The notes beneath the pieces are model-generated. The model saw nothing but the letters and a program-made list of their open reading frames with translations. It did not search any database and was not told the DNA's origin. DNA of 64,000 nt from Streptococcus sp. 29887 (GTDB lineage Bacteria; Bacillota; Bacilli; Lactobacillales; Streptococcaceae), in the NCBI RefSeq assembly GCF_032595075.1, contig NZ_CP118735.1:1454001-1518000 (forward strand), given 5' to 3'. How positions within the stretch are numbered: the stretch's first letter is position 1; every line of letters begins with the position of its first letter. The position numbers and the translations under genes are program-made. Below are positions 37,998 through 46,314 of the stretch, one piece after another.

Positions 37998-38015
37998 TAG
38001 AGGTGAACTTACTTC

Positions 38016-38044
38016 TTGACTTTGACCACAAAATCTTGTATTCT
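38016..38044 (+). promoter_or_regulatory. SigA promoter of nrdHE
   Basis: TTGACT, 17-nt spacer, TATTCT, 35 nt before the nrdH ATG; AAAGGAG precedes the start. Confidence 0.75.
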
Positions 38045-38078
38045 AGATTGGTGAATTTAATCAATAAAGGAGAAAAGA

Positions 38079-38297
38079 ATGGTTACCATCTATTCAAAAA
38101 ATAATTGTGTTCAATGTAAAATGAGTAAAAAATTTCTTGACGAGCACAATGTAGCCTACAAAGAGATCAATCTAGACGAGCAACCTGAATTTATCGAACA
38201 TGTTAAAAACCTTGGTTTCTCAGCGGCGCCAGTTATTGAAACTGAAAATGAAGTTTTCTCTGGTTTCCAACCAACAAAATTGAAAGCCTTGGTATAA
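38079..38297 (+). CDS. nrdH: Glutaredoxin-like protein NrdH
   Basis: 72 residues. The redox motif C10-V-Q-C13 follows the first beta strand, and the C-terminal half has GFSAAPVIETENEVFSGFQPTKLKAL, the NrdH substrate-recognition region. It supplies electrons to the class Ib ribonucleotide reductase encoded just downstream. NrdI, the flavodoxin partner, is not in the window. Confidence 0.95.
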   Translation: MVTIYSKNNCVQCKMSKKFLDEHNVAYKEINLDEQPEFIEHVKNLGFSAAPVIETENEVFSGFQPTKLKALV

Positions 38298-38338
38298 ACT
38301 ATACCAAGTTACCCCTAGTATAGAAAGAGATCGCGATT

Positions 38339-40498
38339 ATGAGTTTGAAAGAATTAGGCGATGTGTCCTACTTCCGTTTAAATAACGAAATCAACCGTCC
38401 AGTCAATGGACAAATTCCTCTCCACAAGGATCTAGAAGCAGTTAAAGCTTTCTTTAATGAAAATGTCCTTCCAAATACAAAGCACTTTGATAGCATTTTA
38501 GACAAGATTGCTTATTTAGTAGAAGAAAATTATCTTGAAAAAGAATTTTTGGACCAGTATAGCTCAGAATTTATCATTAAAATCCATCAATTTTTACAGG
38601 ACCAAAACTTCCGCTTCAAGTCCTTCATGGCTGCCTACAAGTTCTACAATCAGTATGCCCTTAAAACCAACGACGGTGCCTACTACTTGGAGAGCATGGA
38701 AGACCGCGTTCTCTTCAACGCCTTGTATTTTGCAGAGGGCAATGAAGAATTGGCCTTGAATTTGGCCAACGAAATGATCCATTTGCGTTACCAGCCTGCT
38801 ACTCCTTCCTTCCTCAACGCAGGTCGTGCCCGTCGTGGTGAATTGGTGTCTTGTTTCCTCATCCAGGTCACAGACGACATGAACTCAATTGGACGATCTA
38901 TCAACTCTGCTCTGCAATTGTCCCGTATCGGTGGTGGTGTCGGTATCTCCCTCAGCAACTTGCGTGAGGCAGGTGCTCCAATCAAGGGCTATGAGGGGGC
39001 GGCATCTGGTGTTGTTCCTGTTATGAAACTCTTCGAAGACAGCTTCTCCTATTCTAACCAGCTTGGGCAACGCCAAGGGGCTGGTGTCGTTTATCTTGAT
39101 GTTTTCCACCCAGATATTATTTCCTTCCTTTCAACTAAGAAAGAAAATGCCGATGAGAAAGTTCGCGTGAAGACCTTATCACTCGGTATCACTGTTCCTG
39201 ATAAATTCTACGAATTGGCACGCAAAAATGAAGATATGTACCTCTTCAGCCCATACTCAGTTGAGTTGGAATATGGGGTACCTTACAGCTATCTCGATAT
39301 CACTGAAAAGTACGATGAGTTGGTAGCAAACCCACGTATCCGTAAGACAAAAATCAAGGCTCGCGACCTAGAAACTGAGATTTCTAAACTTCAACAGGAA
39401 TCTGGCTACCCTTATGTTATCAACATCGACACTGCCAACCGTAGCAATCCTGTTGACGGTAAGATTATCATGTCCAACCTCTGTTCAGAAATTCTTCAAG
39501 TTCAAACGCCAAGTGTCATCAATGATTCTCAGGAATACTTGACCATGGGGACAGATGTATCATGTAACCTTGGCTCAACTAATATTGTCAACTTGATGAA
39601 ATCCCCTGATTTTGGACGTTCTGTCCGTACTATGACCCGTGCTTTGACCTACGTGACGGACCATTCGCACATTTCTGCAGTACCGTCTATCGAAGCAGGA
39701 AATGAACGTGCTCATTCTATCGGACTTGGTGCCATGGGACTTCATTCATACTTGGCCCAGAACCTGATCGACTACGGTTCAAAAACAGCCGTAGAATTTA
39801 CCAACATCTACTTCATGCTCCTCAACTACTGGACCTTGGTAGAATCAAATAACATTGCCCGCGAACGCAAGGCAACCTTCCATAATTTTGACAAATCAAA
39901 ATACGCAGACGGTAGCTATTTTGACAAGTATGTGACTGGAGACTACCAACCTCAATCTGACCGTGTCAAAGAACTCTTTGAAGGCATTTTCATTCCAAGT
40001 GGACAAGATTGGGCTGAACTCCGTGAGAAAGTCATGGCAGATGGTCTTTACCACCAAAACCGCCTAGCTGTTGCACCAAACGGATCTATTTCCTATATCA
40101 ATGACGTCTCTGCTTCTATTCACCCAATCACACAACGGATTGAAGAACGCCAAGAGAAGAAAATCGGTAAAATCTACTATCCAGCAGCTGGCTTGGCAAC
40201 AGAAACCATTCCATTCTACAAGTCTGCCTACGATATGGATATGCGGAAGGTCATTGATGTCTACGCCGCTGCGACAGAACACGTCGACCAAGGTTTGTCA
40301 CTCACTCTTTTCCTTCGCAGCGAGCTCCCAAAAGAACTCTATGAATGGAAAAAAGAGAACAAACAAACTACACGTGACCTCTCTATCCTCCGTAACTACG
40401 CCTTCAATAAGGGTGTCAAGTCTATCTACTACGTCCGCACCTTCACAGACGACGGCGAAGAAGTCGGCGCAAACCAATGTGAAAGTTGTGTGATTTAA
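38339..40498 (+). CDS. nrdE: Class Ib ribonucleotide reductase, alpha subunit
   Basis: 719 residues, the standard length. The active-site Cys is in ELVSCFLIQVTDDMNS, NLCSEILQ holds the radical Cys region, NLGSTNIVNLMK contains the third, and the C-terminal tail ends CESCVI, the pair reduced by NrdH. It lacks the long ATP-cone of class Ia. It reduces ribonucleoside diphosphates to deoxy forms. It begins 41 nt after nrdH, and its partner nrdF lies beyond an unusually long 434-nt structured spacer. Confidence 0.97.
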   Translation: MSLKELGDVSYFRLNNEINRPVNGQIPLHKDLEAVKAFFNENVLPNTKHFDSILDKIAYLVEENYLEKEFLDQYSSEFIIKIHQFLQDQNFRFKSFMAAYKFYNQYALKTNDGAYYLESMEDRVLFNALYFAEGNEELALNLANEMIHLRYQPATPSFLNAGRARRGELVSCFLIQVTDDMNSIGRSINSALQLSRIGGGVGISLSNLREAGAPIKGYEGAASGVVPVMKLFEDSFSYSNQLGQRQGAGVVYLDVFHPDIISFLSTKKENADEKVRVKTLSLGITVPDKFYELARKNEDMYLFSPYSVELEYGVPYSYLDITEKYDELVANPRIRKTKIKARDLETEISKLQQESGYPYVINIDTANRSNPVDGKIIMSNLCSEILQVQTPSVINDSQEYLTMGTDVSCNLGSTNIVNLMKSPDFGRSVRTMTRALTYVTDHSHISAVPSIEAGNERAHSIGLGAMGLHSYLAQNLIDYGSKTAVEFTNIYFMLLNYWTLVESNNIARERKATFHNFDKSKYADGSYFDKYVTGDYQPQSDRVKELFEGIFIPSGQDWAELREKVMADGLYHQNRLAVAPNGSISYINDVSASIHPITQRIEERQEKKIGKIYYPAAGLATETIPFYKSAYDMDMRKVIDVYAAATEHVDQGLSLTLFLRSELPKELYEWKKENKQTTRDLSILRNYAFNKGVKSIYYVRTFTDDGEEVGANQCESCVI

Positions 40499-40503
40499 CG
40501 TAG

Positions 40504-40815
40504 CAAGATTAGCTGTTGGCAAGCCAACTAGCTAATCTACGCCAACCGCTATATGCGGATTGGCTAGCTACCTTACTAACTTCGAAACTGAAGAAATAGC
40601 GTCTTCAGTTTCTACGTGTCGCAAGACACGAATGCTAAAGCATCTAATGAATGAACGGTACTGACTATCTGGTCAGTACCTAAGTGGCTTACTACCTCGA
40701 AAAGTCGTTATTATCGAACGACTTTTCTCAGGTCGTAACTTTCACAAGTTTAGCTGTTGACAAGCCAACTAGCCAAGCTACGCTAACCGCTATCGGCGTA
40801 TTAGCTAGCTACCTT
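40504..40815 (+). repeat. Hairpin-rich module with two 71-bp direct repeats between nrdE and nrdF
   Basis: Copies at 40504-40574 and 40745-40815 are aligned without gaps and differ at 9 of 71 positions. One C to T change is matched by a G to A change in the opposite arm of the GCCAA/TTGGC stem. Between them lie four perfect stems: GAAACTGAAG / CTTCAGTTTC (40584-40612), CGTGTC-gcaa-GACACG (40615-40630), GGTACTGAC / GTCAGTACC (40657-40680) and GAAAAGTCGTT / AACGACTTTTC (40699-40727). No coding frame is convincing. Confidence 0.7.
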
Positions 40816-40857
40816 GTGATAAATTGTGCCACCTACTACAAACAATGCAATCTAATG

Positions 40858-40878
40858 AACGTCCTTGGGGCGTTTTTT
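40858..40878 (+). terminator. Terminator-like hairpin upstream of nrdF
   Basis: AACGtCC-ttgg-GGCGTT with one bulged base, then six Ts. It would end part of the nrdHE transcript. Confidence 0.65.
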
Positions 40879-40892
40879 AGCAGAAAATATGT

Positions 40893-40898
40893 TACAAT
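40893..40898 (+). promoter_or_regulatory. Extended -10 of a candidate nrdF promoter
   Basis: TGT-TACAAT 35 nt before the nrdF ATG, directly after the terminator-like hairpin. No NrdR box is seen next to it. Confidence 0.5.
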
Positions 40899-40932
40899 AG
40901 TATAGATATTTCTAGAAAAGAAAGAGAAAACT

Positions 40933-41892
40933 ATGACAACCTACTACAAAGCCATAAACTGGAACGCAATTGAGGATGTGATTGACAAGTCAACTTGGGA
41001 AAAGTTGACTGAGCAATTCTGGCTCGATACGCGTATCCCCCTATCAAACGACTTGGATGACTGGCGCAAACTGACTGCTGAAGAAAAAGACTTGGTTGGT
41101 AAGGTCTTCGGTGGATTGACCCTCTTGGATACGCTTCAGTCTGAAACAGGGGTCCAAGCCCTCCGCAATGACATTCGTACACCTCATGAAGAAGCTGTTT
41201 ACAACAACATCCAATTCATGGAGTCTGTTCACGCCAAATCCTACTCTTCTATCTTCTCAACCTTGAACACCAAGTCTGAGATTGAAGACATCTTTGAATG
41301 GACCAACAGCAACGAATACTTGCAACGCAAGGCAAAGATTATCAACGAAATCTACGAAACTGGTACCCCACTTGAGAAGAAGGTAGCCAGCGTATTCCTA
41401 GAAACCTTCCTCTTCTACTCTGGTTTCTTCACGCCACTCTACTACCTTGGTAACAACAAACTGGCCAACGTTGCAGAAATCATCAAGCTGATCATCCGTG
41501 ACGAATCTGTTCACGGTACCTACATTGGCTACAAGTTCCAGCTTGGTTTCAATGAATTGTCCGAGGAAGAACAGGACAAACTTCGTGACTGGATGTATGA
41601 CCTTCTCTACCAACTTTACGAAAATGAAGAAGGTTACACACGCTCCCTTTATGACGCAGTCGGCTGGACCGAGGAAGTCTTAACTTTCCTTCGTTACAAT
41701 GCCAACAAGGCTCTCATGAACTTGGGACAAGACCCGCTCTTCCCTGACTCAGCGGATGATGTCAACCCAATCATCATGAACGGTATTTCAACTGGTACAT
41801 CTAACCACGACTTCTTCTCACAAGTTGGTAACGGATATCTACTCGGTGAAGTTGAAGCCATGCAGGACGATGATTACTTGTACGGATTATAA
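40933..41892 (+). CDS. nrdF: Class Ib ribonucleotide reductase, beta subunit
   Basis: 319 residues. Metal ligands are visible in the helices LLDTLQSETGVQAL, NIQFMESVHAKSYSSIF and the IIRDESVHGTYIGYKF segment; the class Ib dimetal site (Mn or Fe) and radical Tyr are expected nearby. It forms the tyrosyl-radical subunit paired with NrdE. A weak GA-rich ribosome site precedes it. A bidirectional terminator follows. Confidence 0.96.
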   Translation: MTTYYKAINWNAIEDVIDKSTWEKLTEQFWLDTRIPLSNDLDDWRKLTAEEKDLVGKVFGGLTLLDTLQSETGVQALRNDIRTPHEEAVYNNIQFMESVHAKSYSSIFSTLNTKSEIEDIFEWTNSNEYLQRKAKIINEIYETGTPLEKKVASVFLETFLFYSGFFTPLYYLGNNKLANVAEIIKLIIRDESVHGTYIGYKFQLGFNELSEEEQDKLRDWMYDLLYQLYENEEGYTRSLYDAVGWTEEVLTFLRYNANKALMNLGQDPLFPDSADDVNPIIMNGISTGTSNHDFFSQVGNGYLLGEVEAMQDDDYLYGL

Positions 41893-41898
41893 TCAAAA

Positions 41899-41927
41899 AA
41901 AGCAGTTCCTTGAGCTGCTTTCTTTTT
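41899..41927. terminator. Bidirectional terminator between nrdF and the CPBP operon
   Basis: AAAGCAG / CTGCTTT stem with inner TTC/GAG pairing, flanked by seven As and a T run, so it works for both convergent units. Confidence 0.85.
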
Positions 41928-42600
41928 ATACTAAAAACACAATCATAAAATAGGAAATGCCATTGTTGAGCATGTGTAGGGCCATTGGATAACGGATATC
42001 TTGTTTCACCAAATAGATCCATGCAAAGATTACTCCCATTGTGAAATAAATCAAAAATTGTGGAAGGGTTGCTGGACCATGCACAAAACTAAACAAGGTT
42101 CCTGAAACTAGGCCGTAGAGCAAGACAGATTTTACATCGGATAATTTAGGGAAGAAATAGGTTGCCAAGAAACCACGGAAAATCAATTCTTCAAAGATAC
42201 CTGCAAAAATGACCACCAGGAAAAAGGAGTGAATAGGTGCAGACTGGATAAAGGCAACTGCATTTTTCTGATTATCTGATTCAGGAACTGGTAGGAGAAA
42301 TTGGAGAATGAAGAATGCAAGATAGGCTAACAGCGGATAGGCAATCCGTTTCAGCCAAGGCTTATCTAGCGTCAGGTTCATTGTTTTTCTTGGGTACAAG
42401 ACTTTCCAAAGCAGGTAGGAAAAACCAAGTAACAAGGGCAGACCCACAATCAGTCCAAACCAATATAAACCTTCTGCAGCACTAGCTGGAATACCCTCTA
42501 CCTGCTCAGTAGCCCATGGTAACTGGAGGAACTGGGATCCGAATTGATAGGCAATGTAATAGGCTAATAATAAACCAGTATGTTTAAAAAAATTCTTCAT
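41926..42600 (-). CDS. CPBP-family intramembrane protease (operon gene 12)
   Basis: 224 residues, about six hydrophobic helices. Motif 1 is E137-E138-LIF-R142-G and motif 2 is FSFVHGP near residue 172, the glutamate/histidine set of CPBP (Abi) proteins. Family members process prenylated proteins or act as bacteriocin immunity proteins in lactic acid bacteria. AAGGAGG is 8 nt upstream of the ATG. It is the last gene of the twelve-gene membrane-protein operon and the second CPBP gene in it. Confidence 0.88.
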   Translation of the reverse strand: MKNFFKHTGLLLAYYIAYQFGSQFLQLPWATEQVEGIPASAAEGLYWFGLIVGLPLLLGFSYLLWKVLYPRKTMNLTLDKPWLKRIAYPLLAYLAFFILQFLLPVPESDNQKNAVAFIQSAPIHSFFLVVIFAGIFEELIFRGFLATYFFPKLSDVKSVLLYGLVSGTLFSFVHGPATLPQFLIYFTMGVIFAWIYLVKQDIRYPMALHMLNNGISYFMIVFLV

Positions 42601-42616
42601 GATGTATTCCTCCTTA

Positions 42617-42937
42617 TTATAAAACAGTCACGTCAACAATGTTATCGACCCGAACCAACTTGGTTTCCATCTCTCCTGTCGCTAATTCACGGGAAATTTT
42701 GACCCAATCTTCATCCACAGCTAAAATGCTGTATTCGTAAATAGTCATAAATTCCTCATCGAAACGGATTTTGGCTTTACTTCCGACCAATTCTTTTAAT
42801 AAAACAGACATCTGATTTTCTCCTTTTAGACCTTTTTGTAGTTTATTTACCTTACTTTGCAACTGCTTCACCTTTTTCCTATCTGACAGGTAAGTGAACA
42901 ATAAATAAGCAAAGGCTATCCATAAAAATAGTTCCAT
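42617..42937 (-). CDS. Single-span membrane protein of unknown function (operon gene 11)
   Basis: 106 residues from MELFLWIAFAYLLFTYL. The ATG at 42937 is used because AGGAGG is 5 nt upstream and the GTG at 42943 lies inside that site. One N-terminal membrane helix, a short coiled coil (KKVKQLQSKVNKLQK), then a small beta-rich domain ending VRVDNIVDVTVL. I do not recognise a named family; the C-terminal part looks like a small barrel-type fold. Confidence 0.7.
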   Translation of the reverse strand: MELFLWIAFAYLLFTYLSDRKKVKQLQSKVNKLQKGLKGENQMSVLLKELVGSKAKIRFDEEFMTIYEYSILAVDEDWVKISRELATGEMETKLVRVDNIVDVTVL

Positions 42938-42946
42938 TTTCACCTC

Positions 42947-43636
42947 CTAAATCAAACCCAGGCTTTTCATGACTAGCATGAGCAAAAATCCGAGAAGATT
43001 ATTGAGACTGTGTAAGATGAGTGCATTGGAATAGTTACCTGAAATACGATAGACTAGACCTAAAACCAGACCCATGCCTCCATAGACAACCCAAGATCCG
43101 ATATTGGTCGGATTGTGAATGAGTCCAAATAGAAAACTTGATAGCAACAATCCAACATTCGAATCCTTACCAAAGACTTTCCCCATGAGAATGCCACGGA
43201 AAATCAATTCTTCAAGAACTGGAGCAAAAAGTACAGCAAAGAGAAACAAGAGCAAGGCTGGCAGACCAGAGTTATTGATGACTTCCTGATTAGCAGTCGT
43301 TTGACCATATCCCTCTTCCAGCATAATCAATTGTCCACCGATTATTTTCAGACCAAACATGACGATAAAAGCAAGGACAACAAAACCAATATTCTTTAAC
43401 ATTCCCCACTTCTGCTCGCTCTTCCATAGACCAATTTTACTTGTCAAAACAAGACCGACTACCACGGCAAACAATAAGAGAGTTGCAGCAATCAGTAGGT
43501 TAGCCCCGTCAAAATTTGGTAGGGCAAACATGGCCATCTGGGTCAATACATTCAGTGCAACGACAATCAATCCCACTAAGAGAAATTTCCAGTTTTTTAC
43601 CACATTCCAATCTTTGACATTTCCAAGTCTATTCAT
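42947..43636 (-). CDS. CPBP-family intramembrane protease (operon gene 10)
   Basis: 229 residues from MNRLGNVKDW; AAAGGAG is 6 nt upstream of this ATG, while the longer frame to 43657 has none. About seven hydrophobic helices. APVLEELIFRGILMG and FLFGLIHNP carry the CPBP motifs. It is only moderately similar by eye to the CPBP protein at 41926-42600, so they are probably distinct paralogues with separate tasks, for example processing and immunity. Confidence 0.88.
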   Translation of the reverse strand: MNRLGNVKDWNVVKNWKFLLVGLIVVALNVLTQMAMFALPNFDGANLLIAATLLLFAVVVGLVLTSKIGLWKSEQKWGMLKNIGFVVLAFIVMFGLKIIGGQLIMLEEGYGQTTANQEVINNSGLPALLLFLFAVLFAPVLEELIFRGILMGKVFGKDSNVGLLLSSFLFGLIHNPTNIGSWVVYGGMGLVLGLVYRISGNYSNALILHSLNNLLGFLLMLVMKSLGLI

Positions 43637-43661
43637 AGAAATCTCCTTTACATACACTAAG

Positions 43662-43847
43662 TCAGTTTTTTTTACTTTCTTTTTCGATCAATAGCAGAGC
43701 AGGCAAGCCCAAAACCATCGGCAGAAGGATATTCAGATTTGACAAATCAATCTGCCCAGTAGCCAGCCATTCACCGAAAACATAGCCAACTGCGTACAAG
43801 CCAAGACCGATAAATGAAGCAAGATAAATTTTCTTAAAGACTTTCAT
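43662..43847 (-). CDS. Small two-helix membrane protein (operon gene 9)
   Basis: 61 residues from MKVFKKIYLASFIGLGLYAVG. Two hydrophobic helices joined by WLATGQIDLSNLN, and a charged C-terminus ending EKESKKN. GGAGG stands 8 nt before the ATG at 43847. Function unknown; size and position suggest an accessory or immunity-like protein. Confidence 0.7.
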   Translation of the reverse strand: MKVFKKIYLASFIGLGLYAVGYVFGEWLATGQIDLSNLNILLPMVLGLPALLLIEKESKKN

Positions 43848-43867
43848 TGTTGATACCTCCATTTACA

Positions 43868-44377
43868 TTAAATGAATGTGATTTTCTTACGATTGGCAAA
43901 GTAGAAACTAACAAATCCTACTAAGGTCAGAAGAACAACTGTCATGGGAGTGACAAACTGGAAATACTCTGCTGCAGATGTTCCACTTTCCTGTGGAATT
44001 TGTAACTGCCAGAGGCCAATACTAACTAGCAGACTGTAGACAGCAATCTGTAGAGTTTGAAACAGAGTTCGTTTCATCATTTTCTTCCGAGCCATTTTTA
44101 CATCAGCCTTGGCAACAAACAATTTATCCAAGCCCAGCCGTTTAATAGTGGCCTCTTGCTTGACCTGAGAATATACCAATGTCAAGAAGAGGCTGATTCC
44201 CATGACATCTTCTCCCAGCGCAAAGCTAACTAGGAAGCTCAGCAGTGTCACTGTCATAAAGAGCATATACATATTGTTGCCGAAATTGGTCAAGGTCGCA
44301 TAAGACATCTCGTCTAACTCACCAACGATATCATAGAAATAACGAATTGCTCGAATGTGTAGATTTTCCTTTTTCAT
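43868..44377 (-). CDS. DUF3278-like membrane protein (operon gene 8)
   Basis: 169 residues from MKKENLHIRAIRYFYDIVGELDE, a conserved opening of streptococcal DUF3278 proteins. Four hydrophobic helices with a basic central loop (KMARKKMMKRT). GAGGTGA precedes the ATG at 44377. Such genes commonly sit next to an XRE regulator of the YozG/YgzD type, as here. Function unknown. Confidence 0.78.
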   Translation of the reverse strand: MKKENLHIRAIRYFYDIVGELDEMSYATLTNFGNNMYMLFMTVTLLSFLVSFALGEDVMGISLFLTLVYSQVKQEATIKRLGLDKLFVAKADVKMARKKMMKRTLFQTLQIAVYSLLVSIGLWQLQIPQESGTSAAEYFQFVTPMTVVLLTLVGFVSFYFANRKKITFI

Positions 44378-44407
44378 AGCTATCACCTCAAAATCTTTCA
44401 AAAATTC

Positions 44408-45166
44408 TTATTTAAAATAACGACGGACCATGCGAACCTGCATGACATTGATGTAAATATGTAAAAATGCCACTACTAGAAAGGCCATTATTTGTCGCTC
44501 CTGCAATAGCATGCTAAGTACAAATAGGAATAGATACAAACCTGGTAACACGATTTGATTTAAAGTGAAGACGATTTGGAAACTCATTTCGTAGTTTGCT
44601 TGTTTCTCACCTTCGTCCATTGCCTCCATAAAATCCTTCATTTCTTTTACAGTAGCAAAAGCAGACAACTGATAGTCACGAATTTTCTGAGTTAATTTCA
44701 TGATAAAAATCTGTGCAACGAGAAGAACAACATAGAAAACTAGATCAAATATTGACCCGTACATAATTGCACTTTCTTCTAAGAAGGCAACACCAAAACC
44801 TAATCCTAAATTTAAAAGTGTCAATGACGCAGCAACATTAAACATTATAATCGCATATTCTAGGTTACGATACATTTTCATATTTAGTTCATCTGCCCGT
44901 TCCTCATCCTCATCTGAAATAGAATGGTAAAGTTTATGAGTTTGATTAGCCTTAAGACCAAAATATACGGTTCCAGCGAAAATTACAAAAGTAATGATAC
45001 GCAAACAAAACAAGAAGTTATCTAGGGTAACAAAAGACGGTAATCCAAACTTAGAAATCAATACTCCAAAAAAGCCACAAAATGCGCCAAAGATAGCTCC
45101 TGAAAGTAAATAGATAAGATTCCTCACCCATCTTTGTTTTGTCGTTAATTGTTTCCCCTGTTTCAA
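44408..45166 (-). CDS. DUF3169-like membrane protein (operon gene 7)
   Basis: 252 residues starting with TTG; GGAGG lies 7 nt upstream, and the TTG overlaps the TGA of the regulator gene (TTGA). Six to seven hydrophobic helices with an acidic loop ISDEDEERADELN after helix 2. DUF3169 proteins are regularly encoded after small XRE regulators in Firmicutes; their role is not established. Confidence 0.8.
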   Translation of the reverse strand: MKQGKQLTTKQRWVRNLIYLLSGAIFGAFCGFFGVLISKFGLPSFVTLDNFLFCLRIITFVIFAGTVYFGLKANQTHKLYHSISDEDEERADELNMKMYRNLEYAIIMFNVAASLTLLNLGLGFGVAFLEESAIMYGSIFDLVFYVVLLVAQIFIMKLTQKIRDYQLSAFATVKEMKDFMEAMDEGEKQANYEMSFQIVFTLNQIVLPGLYLFLFVLSMLLQERQIMAFLVVAFLHIYINVMQVRMVRRYFK

Positions 45167-45378
45167 TCTCCTACCTCCACTAATTGAAAGACATTCTCTA
45201 CATTTTCGTTAAAAATTTGAGCAATTCGCATGGCAATGACCACCGAGGGCGTATATTCGCCCCGCTCAATCAAGCTAATGGTCTGCCGTGATACTTCTGC
45301 TAATTTTGCCAACTCAGTCTGGTTGAGGCTATCCCGTGCCCGCAACTCCTTGAGCCGATTTTTTAAGACATATTCCAT
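45163..45378 (-). CDS. Small XRE-family helix-turn-helix regulator (operon gene 6)
   Basis: 71 residues, almost entirely one HTH domain: LKELRARDSLNQTELAKLAEVSRQTISLIERGEYTPS. This is the YozG-like type without a sensor domain. AAGGAAA stands before the ATG. It sits in the middle of the operon it probably autoregulates; the palindrome overlapping the -35 at 46835-46860 is a plausible operator. Confidence 0.9.
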   Translation of the reverse strand: MEYVLKNRLKELRARDSLNQTELAKLAEVSRQTISLIERGEYTPSVVIAMRIAQIFNENVENVFQLVEVGD

Positions 45379-45390
45379 GATATTTCCTTT

Positions 45391-45957
45391 CTAGGCTTGG
45401 TAGATAATCAAGCCTGTTTCTGTATCTTCAACTGCTATATTCCCCTTAGCAAACTTGACCAATAAGAGATAGGTATAGTAGAAATCACCAGCACAAGCAG
45501 CCGCATGCATGGTAGCTACCATCAGATAAAGAGATACGTCCATTCCCCCTAAGCTCGCTAGTATTGTCAAGCCTAGACTAATCACGACAAAGGGAGCCAG
45601 GGAAATCACCAGCATTTGCATCCGATTGTAGAGGGAACCTGGACTGGTAGCATAGGCCATACCGGACTTCCATTTTATCCCGTATTTGACAGGATTTTCA
45701 GGACAAAAAACCTTGAAGAAGATACCGTGAATCGCTTCATGCACAACTATCAAAAGAGGAAATAGAACCATTCCTATCCATAACTCTGGTAAGGTAAGTG
45801 GCAAATTTTGTTCTACATTAGCCAACAAGGAAAAGGCTAACTTACCGAATAGATGAGCAAATGGGAAAATTAGAACAGTCGAAAGAATATTCAATCCCCA
45901 CACAAACTTCTTATTTTCCATGATATTGACTTCATATAATTTCTTTTTCGCTTCCAT
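45391..45957 (-). CDS. DUF3267-like membrane protein with HExxH motif (operon gene 5)
   Basis: 188 residues, about four hydrophobic helices. H73-E-A-I-H77 lies at the end of the second helix, the zinc-metallopeptidase signature of the DUF3267 / site-2-like group. A second conserved segment, KSGMAYATSPGSLYNRMQML, follows. AAGGAG is 7 nt before the ATG at 45957. A membrane metalloprotease with two CPBP proteases in the same operon points to peptide processing or immunity, which is inference. Confidence 0.8.
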   Translation of the reverse strand: MEAKKKLYEVNIMENKKFVWGLNILSTVLIFPFAHLFGKLAFSLLANVEQNLPLTLPELWIGMVLFPLLIVVHEAIHGIFFKVFCPENPVKYGIKWKSGMAYATSPGSLYNRMQMLVISLAPFVVISLGLTILASLGGMDVSLYLMVATMHAAACAGDFYYTYLLLVKFAKGNIAVEDTETGLIIYQA

Positions 45958-45984
45958 TTTTCTACTCCTTCATTTTCCTACAAG

Positions 45985-46089
45985 CTATACTGAACTATAT
46001 AGTCCTAGAGCAACTCCAATCAGTAAGCCGACAATACAGGCTCCTGTAATCATAATCGCTGCCATATCTGCTGAAATGTATCGTTTCAT
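45985..46089 (-). CDS. 34-residue single-helix membrane peptide (operon gene 4)
   Basis: Too short for usual ORF cut-offs. Reads MKRYISADMAAIMITGACI and then a Gly-rich hydrophobic helix, ending GLYSSV. TAGGAGA lies 6 nt before the ATG. Its position in a tight operon between genes with ribosome sites supports expression. It could be a small regulatory or bacteriocin-like membrane peptide; there is no double-glycine leader. Confidence 0.6.
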   Translation of the reverse strand: MKRYISADMAAIMITGACIVGLLIGVALGLYSSV

Positions 46090-46122
46090 AAAGTTTCTCC
46101 TATCTTTTCCTAGCTTTTGTCA

Positions 46123-46314
46123 CTATTTCTTGGGATTAACATGTTTTAAATAGAGCAAAAGTGTCGCCATCAATGGTGGAATTAAATAACTCTCTTCGTT
46201 CAAACTAAGGTCAAATCCCAGCAATGCTAGAACTTTAAACACCAAAATATTTATCAAGAAGAGCGCGAAAAACAATAGGACTACTTTCATTCCATTTTTA
46301 ATTGTCTTGCTCAT
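46123..46314 (-). CDS. Small two-helix membrane protein (operon gene 3)
   Basis: 63 residues, MSKTIKNGMKVVLLFFALFL at the start, a second helix IPPLMATLLLYL and a basic tail HVNPKK. Its start overlaps the end of the gene upstream by 17 nt, so translation is coupled. Unknown function. Confidence 0.68.
   Translation of the reverse strand: MSKTIKNGMKVVLLFFALFLINILVFKVLALLGFDLSLNEESYLIPPLMATLLLYLKHVNPKK

Noticed and set aside
40684-40905. 73-codon open frame between nrdE and nrdF
   Set aside because: It runs through perfect hairpins and one of the 71-bp repeats, has no ribosome site, and its product shows no recognisable pattern; chance frame in structured DNA.
42732-42739. A second TACGAATA (cin-box-like) on the minus strand
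   Set aside because: It lies inside a coding frame (residues IYEYS of the 42617-42937 gene), far from the next start, so it is most likely coincidence.
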